A stretch of DNA of 64,000 nucleotides, taken from Procambarus clarkii. Its lineage: Eukaryota > Arthropoda > Malacostraca > Decapoda > Cambaridae. Below the pieces are notes generated by a model that had not been told where the DNA came from, ran no database searches, and saw only the letters and a program-made list of their open reading frames with translations. Positions 57,900 to 64,000 of the stretch are shown here, in pieces. The translations under genes and the position numbers were made by a program. The number at the start of each line of letters is the position of its first letter. The first letter of the stretch is position 1. The stretch lies in the NCBI RefSeq assembly GCF_040958095.1, contig NC_091233.1, forward strand, positions 22,948,943 to 23,012,942, written 5' to 3'.

Positions 57900-57905
57900 C
57901 ACCGC

Positions 57906-58977
57906 CACCACCCCCACTGAGAATGTAGACACACCAACAGATGATGGTTTCAAAGGATTCTCACCACAAGATATAAGGAAAGGAGGTGTTCTTGGCAGGT
58001 TAGAGATAATTGAGGATATGCAAAAGAAGTATGAAGAAAAAGTGCTTAAATTGGAAGAGGACAATGGAGCTCTTTGGAGTGAGCTTTGCACTCTAAAAGG
58101 GAGTATGCTTCAACAAGGTAAGATTATTACTGCATTAACAGACAAGGTAACAAATCAGGAGGAGCAAATCAAGGAACTAGTGAAAGAAAATGAGGCATGG
58201 AAAGTGAAGTGTGGTGACTTTGAAGAAATAAACAAGAAGATAGACTCATATGGTGAACAACTCCAAGCAAGCCTAAGGGCTAACATAGAGTTAGGTAAGG
58301 ATCTGTAACTGGAAACTTCACTGACAACTCACATAGAGGAGGTGAATAAAGAACTAGAAAAGTATAAAGAAGAAATAAAAGCGACATATGCTGAAGTTGT
58401 AAAAGAGAAAGAGACTATCAAAGAAGTGTGTTCGGAAGTCAAAACCGGAAATGAACAACAAGAAGCAGAAATTAGGCAAGCAATTAGGAAAGAACTGGTT
58501 ACCAACAGTAAACTGGTACAAAACACTGCAGATAGAACTAAGTCCATAATCATTTTTGGATGTTTAGAGAAGGAAATTTCATCTAGGGTGGACCGAGCGG
58601 CAGAAGAGATGAAAATCATAGAGAAAATAGTAGGTTTAGGAGAAGGCTCAAAGGAAAATGTCAGTGATTTTAGAAGAATAGGAAAATATGAGAAAGAAAT
58701 GAACCGCCCCTTAAGGGTGACGTTTAATGGAGTGAAAAACATGATGGAAGTGCTAAGAAATGCCAGGAAACTGCAGAGTGATGAGGTTGGCAAATTTTGG
58801 TCAATAAGACAAGACCTCTCCAAGGAAGACAGAGAAAAGCTGAAAATGAACCTAACTGAGGCAAAACGTCTAAATGGGGATAGAAATGAAGAAGACAGAA
58901 ATTCTTTTTTTTACAAAGTGACAGGGACTGGAAAGCTTGTGAAATGGTACATAAAAACAAAGCAACAAGATCAGTAG
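57906..58977 (+). pseudogene. CR1-like LINE ORF1
   Basis: Open from the boundary in one frame (TENVDTPTDDGFKGFSPQD, then MQKKYEEKVLKLEEDN), interrupted only by TAA at 58,306 (CAA in a related state is likely), then continuing to a stop at 58,977. The first two thirds are strongly charged heptad-like coiled coil (KLEEDN, QEEQIKELVKENEAW, EEINKKID, EKYKEEIKATYAEVVKEKE). The C-terminal part has SIIIFGCLEKE, DFRRIGKYEKEMNRPLRVTF, RQDLSKEDREKLK and NSFFYKVTGTGKLVKW, the RRM-like and C-terminal domains of LINE ORF1 trimeric RNA-binding proteins. Confidence 0.8.
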
Positions 58978-59916
58978 TGGAAGGGGGAGTAAAGAGCAAA
59001 GGAAAAGAGAACATGTTCCTGAAAATTGTATATACCAACATAGATGGAGTGAGGTCAAAAACTTTGGAGTTGCAAGATATAATCCAGCTTAGGGTCCCAG
59101 ATATTGTTGCATTATCAGAGACGAAACTTGAAGGAAATATAATAAATGAAGTCATATTCCCAAGAGGCTACTCAGTTTGGAGACGTGACAGGAAAACTAG
59201 GAAGGGAGGAGGAGTGGCTGTACTGGTGAAAAAACACCTGAAGGTAAAAGAGTTAATATTTGAAAACCCTCGAGATATTGACATAATGGCATTGCAGGTC
59301 TGGAATCAGGATGATAAGCTGATAATTGTAAATACCTACAGCCCACCAGCAAGCAACACGTGGACAAAGGAAGAACTGGATGACAAACGAGAGGGCCTCA
59401 TAATGGTCATGAGAGATATTATTGTACAAGCAGATAAAGATAAATCACGACTGTTGATACTGGGGGACTTCAACTTTAGAGCAATAGACTGGGAGGCCTG
59501 TGAAGCAAGAACGGAGGACTTTTGGACATGCAGATTTGTGAACCTCATTCTGGAGACATTCTTGTATCAACACATAAAGCAAGCCACAAGAATGAGGGAA
59601 GGAGATGTACCGTCAGTACTGGATCTAGTATTCACCAGGAAAGAAGAAGAGATTTTTGACATCTAGTACCTTCCTCCCTTGGGAAAGAGTGATCACGTCC
59701 TGTTAGACATTAAATATGCTTTAAGATATCATCTAGAAGAAAATGGGGACATTGAAACAGTTGATAAACTCGATTTAAGGAGAGGCAACTATGGGGAACT
59801 TCAAAATTTTTTTAATGAGTGTAATTGGACAGAATTGTTGCTAGGCAGGGAAGTAAATGAAATGTATGCCAAATTTTTAAAACTATACGAGGAAGGCACA
59901 CAAACATTCATACCAA
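58944..59916 (+). pseudogene. CR1-like LINE ORF2, endonuclease part (older copy)
   Basis: Starts MVHKNKATRSVVEGG, then the endonuclease blocks IVYTNIDGVRSKTLEL, VALSETKLEG, RKGGGVAVLVK, LLILGDFNFRAIDWEA and, after an in-frame TAG at 59,664, GKSDHVLLDIKYALR. The frame breaks off at the insertion point of the younger copy. Continues at 62,980. Confidence 0.85.
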
Positions 59917-62900
59917 CTGAACCTCGCCGAGGCAAAACATTTAAATGAGAGCAGGAATGAAGAAGAAATAAATTCTTTTTTCTACAAAGTGATAGGGGTA
60001 GGCAAACCAGTAAAGTGGTACATAAAGGCAAACCAACAAAATCAATAGAGAGAGGGGGAGTGAAGAATAAGGAGAGGGGGAACAAGTTCCTGAAGATTGC
60101 ATACACCAACATAGATGGAGTGAGATCGAAGATACTGGAGTTAAGTGATGTAATACAGCTGCAGACACCAGACATTGTTGCACTCACGGAGACAAAACTT
60201 GAAGATGTAATTTTAAATGAGGTCATATTCCCGAGGGGCTACTCAATTTGGAGACGGGACAGAAAAATTAGGAAAGGCGGTGGCGTTGCTGTGCTGGTAA
60301 AAGAACACCTAAAGGTGAAGGAAATAATGACTGCCAATCCACAAGAAGTTGACATAATAGCACTAGAGATCTGCTATGAGGATGATAAACTAATGATGAT
60401 AAATGCATATAGTCCACCGCCAAGCAGCACATGGTCAAAGGAGGAGCTAGATAGTAAACGTGAAGGTCTTATAACAATAATGAGAGAGATTATAGCGAGA
60501 GCGGATAACGATAGATCACGACTGTTGATAGTCGGTGACTTCAACTTGAAATCCATAGACTGGGAAGCATATGAAGCTAAAACAGAAGATTTTTGGACCT
60601 GTAAATTTGTAGACCTCATCCTGGAAACATTCTTGTATCAACATGTTAAACAAGCTACGAGGATGAGGGAAGGGGACGTTCCCTCCATGCTAGATTTGAT
60701 ATTTACCAGGAAGGAGGAAGAGATATTTGACATTCAGTACCTTCCTCCCTTGGGTAAAAGTGACCATGTCTTTTTGGGAATAAAGTATGCAATGCGTTAT
60801 AAGCTGGAAGAAAATAAGGAGGTTGAAGCAGTTGAAAAACCAGACTTCAGGAGAGGACATTATGGTGACCTTAGAAATTTTTTTAGTGAGTATAATTGGA
60901 CAGACTTGATGCTAGGCAAGGAAGTGAATGAGATGTATGTCAAGTTTTGTGAAATATATGATAAAGGCACAAAAAAATTTATACCAAAACAGAGATGCAG
61001 AACTAGGAAACAGGATTGGTTCAATAGAAATTGCGAGAGGGCTAGAGACCGAAAGACACAAAAATGGAATCAATACAGGAAGAGGCCGAACCCCCAAACA
61101 TACCAGCGATACAAAGATGCGAGAAACAACTACACGGCAGTGAGGAGAGAGGCAGAAAGAAATTTTGAAAAAGGGATTGCGGACAAATGTAAAACAGAAC
61201 CAGGTCTATTCTATAAATTCATAAACAACAAATTGCAGGTAAAGGATAATATTCAGAGGTTGAAAATGGGAAATAGATTCACGGAAGATGAAAAGGAAAT
61301 GTGTGAAACACTAAACGAAAAGTTCCAAAGTGTGTTTGTACAAAATGAAATCTTTAGGGAACCAGATACAATAAGAATTCCAGAGAACAACATAGAACAC
61401 ATAGAGGTGTCTAGAGACGAAGTGGAAAAAATGCTCAAGGAGCTCGGTAAGAACAAAGCAGCTGGCCCAGATGGCGTTTCACCATGGGTTCTGAGAGAAT
61501 GTGCATCTGAGCTCAGCATTCCACTTCACCTGATCTTTCAGGCATCCCTGTGTACAGGAATCGTAGCAGACGGGTGGAAACAGGCTAACATAGTTCCAAT
61601 CTACAAAAGTGGCAGCAGGGAAGACCCCCTCAATTATAGACCTGTATCATTGACAAGTGTAATAGTGAAAGTATTGGAAAAACTAATCAAAACTAAATGG
61701 GTAGAACACCTAGAGAGAAATGATATAATATCAGACAGACAGTATGGTTTTCGATCTGGAAGATCCTGTGTATCGAATTTACTCAGTTTCTATGATCGAG
61801 CCACAGAGATATTACAGGAAAGAGATGGCTGGGTTGACTGCATCTATCTGGACCTAAAAAAGGCTTTCGACAGAGTTCCACATAAGAGGTTGTTCTGGAA
61901 ACTGGAAAATATTGGAGGGGTGACAGGTAAGCTTCTATCATGGATGAAAAATTTTCTGACTGATAGAAAAATGAGGGCAGTAATCAGAGGCAATGTATCA
62001 GAATGGAGAAATGTCACAAGTGGAGTACCACAGGGTTCAGTTCTTGCACCAGTGATGTTTATTGTGTACATAAATGATCTACCAGTTGGTATACAGAATT
62101 ATATGAACATGTTTGCTGATGATGCTAAGATAATAGGAAGGATAAGAAATTTAGATGACTGTCATGCCCTTCAAAAAGACCTGGACAAAATAAGTATATG
62201 GAGCACCACTTGGCAAATGGAATTTAATGTTAATAAATGTCATGTTATGGAATGTGGAATAGGAGAACATAGACCCCACACAACCTATATATTATGTGAG
62301 AAATCTTTAAAGAATTCTGATAAAGAAAGAGATCTAGGAGTGGTTCTAGATAGAAAACTATCACCTGAGGACCACATAAAGAATATTGTGCAAGGAGCCT
62401 ATGCTATGCTTTCTAACTTCAGAATTGCATTTAAATACATGGATGGCGATATACTAAAGAAATTGTTCATGACTTTTGTTAGGCCAAAGCTAGAATATGC
62501 AGCTGTTGTGTGGTGCCCATATCTTAAGAAGCACATCAACAAACTGGAAAAGGTGCAAAGACATGCTACTAAGTGGCTCCCAGAACTGAAGGGCAAGAGC
62601 TACGAGGAGAGGTTAGAAGCATTAAATATGCCAAAACTAGAAGACAGAAGAAAAAGAGGTGATATGATCACTACATACAAAATAGTAACAGGAATTGATA
62701 AAATCGACAGGGAAGACTTCCTGAGACCTGGAATTTCAAGAACAAGAGGTCATAGATTTAAACTAGCTAAACACAGATGCCGAAGAAATATAAGAAAATT
62801 CACCTTCGCAAATAGAGTGGTAGACGGTTGGAACAAGTTAAGTGAGAAGGTGGTGGAGGCCAAGACCGTCAGTAGTTTCAAAGCGTTATATGACAAAGAG

Positions 62901-62973
62901 TGCTGGGAAGACGGGACACCACGAGCGTAGCTCTCATCCTGTAACTACACTTAGGTAATTACACTTAGGTAAT
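59917..62973 (+). mobile_element. CR1-like LINE, younger nested copy
   Basis: Begins within the last 45 codons of ORF1 (EAKHLNESRNEEE, FFYKVIGVGKPVKWY) and includes all of ORF2 and a short 3' end made of ACTTAGGTAATTAC repeats (62,949-62,975). TACCAA lies at both junctions (59,911-59,916; 62,974-62,979). The older copy continues at exactly the codon where it was interrupted, so this is a nested insertion of a 5'-truncated copy about 3.06 kb long. Confidence 0.85.
60015..62930 (+). CDS. CR1-like LINE ORF2, uninterrupted (971 codons)
   Basis: ATG 60,015 was chosen because it overlaps the ORF1 end exactly as in the older copy. Endonuclease (residues about 25-255): IAYTNIDGVRSKILEL, VALTETKLED, LLIVGDFNLKSIDWEA, PSMLDLIFTR, GKSDHVFLGIKYAMR. 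Linker, then reverse transcriptase (about 470-760): NKAAGPDGVSPWVLRE, NYRPVSLTSVIVKVLEKL, YGFRSGRSCVSNLL, YLDLKKAFDRVPHKRL, TSGVPQGSVLAPVMF and the catalytic FADDAKI. The C-terminal part includes RDLGVVLDRKLSP, YAAVVWCPYLKKHINKLEK and a final helical segment ending GTPRA. Both catalytic cores look intact, which suggests recent activity; ORF1 is truncated, so the copy itself lacks its chaperone. Confidence 0.9.
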   Translation: MVHKGKPTKSIERGGVKNKERGNKFLKIAYTNIDGVRSKILELSDVIQLQTPDIVALTETKLEDVILNEVIFPRGYSIWRRDRKIRKGGGVAVLVKEHLKVKEIMTANPQEVDIIALEICYEDDKLMMINAYSPPPSSTWSKEELDSKREGLITIMREIIARADNDRSRLLIVGDFNLKSIDWEAYEAKTEDFWTCKFVDLILETFLYQHVKQATRMREGDVPSMLDLIFTRKEEEIFDIQYLPPLGKSDHVFLGIKYAMRYKLEENKEVEAVEKPDFRRGHYGDLRNFFSEYNWTDLMLGKEVNEMYVKFCEIYDKGTKKFIPKQRCRTRKQDWFNRNCERARDRKTQKWNQYRKRPNPQTYQRYKDARNNYTAVRREAERNFEKGIADKCKTEPGLFYKFINNKLQVKDNIQRLKMGNRFTEDEKEMCETLNEKFQSVFVQNEIFREPDTIRIPENNIEHIEVSRDEVEKMLKELGKNKAAGPDGVSPWVLRECASELSIPLHLIFQASLCTGIVADGWKQANIVPIYKSGSREDPLNYRPVSLTSVIVKVLEKLIKTKWVEHLERNDIISDRQYGFRSGRSCVSNLLSFYDRATEILQERDGWVDCIYLDLKKAFDRVPHKRLFWKLENIGGVTGKLLSWMKNFLTDRKMRAVIRGNVSEWRNVTSGVPQGSVLAPVMFIVYINDLPVGIQNYMNMFADDAKIIGRIRNLDDCHALQKDLDKISIWSTTWQMEFNVNKCHVMECGIGEHRPHTTYILCEKSLKNSDKERDLGVVLDRKLSPEDHIKNIVQGAYAMLSNFRIAFKYMDGDILKKLFMTFVRPKLEYAAVVWCPYLKKHINKLEKVQRHATKWLPELKGKSYEERLEALNMPKLEDRRKRGDMITTYKIVTGIDKIDREDFLRPGISRTRGHRFKLAKHRCRRNIRKFTFANRVVDGWNKLSEKVVEAKTVSSFKALYDKECWEDGTPRA

Positions 62974-64000
62974 TACCAAAACAGAGATGCAGGGCCAGAA
63001 AACAGGATTGGTTCGACAGAAATTGTGAGAGGGCAAGAGACCAAAAGACACAAAAATGGAATCAGTATAGGAAGAGGCCAAACCCCCAAACATACCAGCG
63101 ATACAAAGATGCGAGAAACAACTATACAGCAGTAAGGAGAGAGGCAGAAAGAAATTTTGAAAAAGGGATAGCAGATAAATGTAAAACAGAACCGGGCCTA
63201 TTCTACAAATTCATAAACAACAAATTGCAGGTAAAGGATAATATCCAGAGGTTGAAAATGGGAAACAGATTCATGGAAAATGAAAAGGAAATGTGCGAAA
63301 CATTAAATGAAAAGTTCCAAAGTGTGTTTGTACAAAATGAAATCTTCAGAGAACCAGACACAATAAGAATTCCAGAGAACAACATAGAGCGGATAGAGGT
63401 GTCTAGAGATGAAGTGGAAAATATGCTAAAGGAGCTCGGGAAGAACAAAGCAGCTGGCCCAGATGGCGTTTCACCATGGGTTCTGAGAGAATGTGCATCT
63501 GAGCTCAGCATTCCACTTCACCTGATCTTTCAGGCATCCCTGTGTACAGGAATCGTAGCAGACGTGTGGAAACAGGCTAACATAGTTCCAATCTACAAAA
63601 GTGGCAGCAGGGAAGACCCCCTCAATTATAGACCTGTATCATTGACAAGTGTAATAGTGAAAGTATTGGAAAAGCTAATCAAAACTAAATGGGTAGAACA
63701 CCTGGAGAGAAATGATATAATATCAGACAGACAGTATGGTTTTCGATCTGGAAGATCCTGTGTATCGAATTTACTCAGTTTCTATGATCGAGCCACAGAG
63801 ATATTACAGGAAAGAGATGGTTGGGTTGACTGCATCTATCTGGACCTAAAAAAGGCTTTCGACAGAGTTCCACATAAGAGGTTGTTCTGGAAACTGGAAA
63901 ATATTGGAGGGGTGACAGGGTAAGCTTCTATCATGGATGAAAAATTTTCTGACTGATAGAAAAATGAGGGCAGTAATCAGAGGCAATGTATCGGAATGGA
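62974..64000 (+). mobile_element. CR1-like LINE, older copy, 3' part
   Basis: Resumes ORF2 at CCAAAACAGAGATGCAG, the position corresponding to where 57,900-59,916 stops. It encodes the linker and reverse transcriptase: DNIQRLKMGNRFMENEKE, NKAAGPDGVSPWVLRE, NYRPVSLTSVIVKVLEKL, YLDLKKAFDRVPHKRL. A one-base insertion at about 63,920 (GGGGTGACAGGG) shifts the frame before the catalytic FADD region, and the window then ends. Confidence 0.85.

Larger units (their letters stand above)
57900..59916 (+). mobile_element. CR1-like LINE, older copy, 5' part
   Basis: Begins abruptly inside ORF1 at the palindrome boundary and runs into ORF2 up to FIPTEP-like codons at TACCAA (59,911-59,916), where a younger copy is inserted. 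The rest of this element resumes at 62,974. ORF1 and ORF2 overlap slightly (58,944-58,977). Confidence 0.85.

Overview
The window is eukaryotic DNA made mostly of mobile elements. The repeat set (non-LTR retrotransposons with gag-like and RNase H ORFs, CR1-like LINEs, a Tigger/pogo transposon, short tRNA-like SINEs, TTAA-flanked elements, CCTG/CTGC arrays) and two SINE-like blocks I associate with decapod genomes suggest an arthropod, most likely a decapod crustacean. No operons, rRNA, functional tRNA or CRISPR array were seen, and no conserved cellular protein gene could be recognised.

Layout. 1-660: purine-rich low-complexity DNA. 675-3,925: two tandem copies of a rearranged Tigger unit whose N-terminal half lies on + and whose DDE half lies on -. 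The second copy is split by a GC-rich, A-poor composite element of about 6 kb (3,926-9,972) with hairpin and inverted-repeat ends and a 20-bp minisatellite; the Tigger sequence resumes at 9,968-10,182. 10,866-13,380: SINE, decayed LINE piece, 168-bp satellite, simple repeats. 14,580-18,640: CR1/Jockey-like LINE on -. 18,655-19,110: TTAA element and an old RT scrap. 19,156-25,329: a full-length LINE with an RNase H domain and a 15-bp target-site duplication.

The dominant feature is a giant imperfect palindrome: arms about 22,625-39,694 and 39,998-57,899 around a spacer of about 300 bp. The arms differ by substitutions and indels and by a few private insertions, so the duplication looks real and not recent. 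Each arm carries what looks like the same multi-exon transcription unit, head to head around the centre: a first exon next to a TATA box, consensus splice sites preserved in both arms, a three-unit tandem exon cassette (about 1.46 kb per unit), and a last exon with AATAAA. No long ORF runs through it, so it is best treated as a candidate spliced non-coding RNA (possibly a host for small RNAs or tiny peptides). One exon contains a long miRNA-precursor-like hairpin. This unit is the most plausible undescribed biology here.

57,900-64,000: a CR1-like LINE (ORF1 plus part of ORF2) interrupted by a younger 5'-truncated copy of its own family, which has an uninterrupted 971-codon ORF2; the older copy resumes at 62,974 and runs off the window. 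All identifications were made by eye from motifs and internal alignment; no database search or folding program was run.
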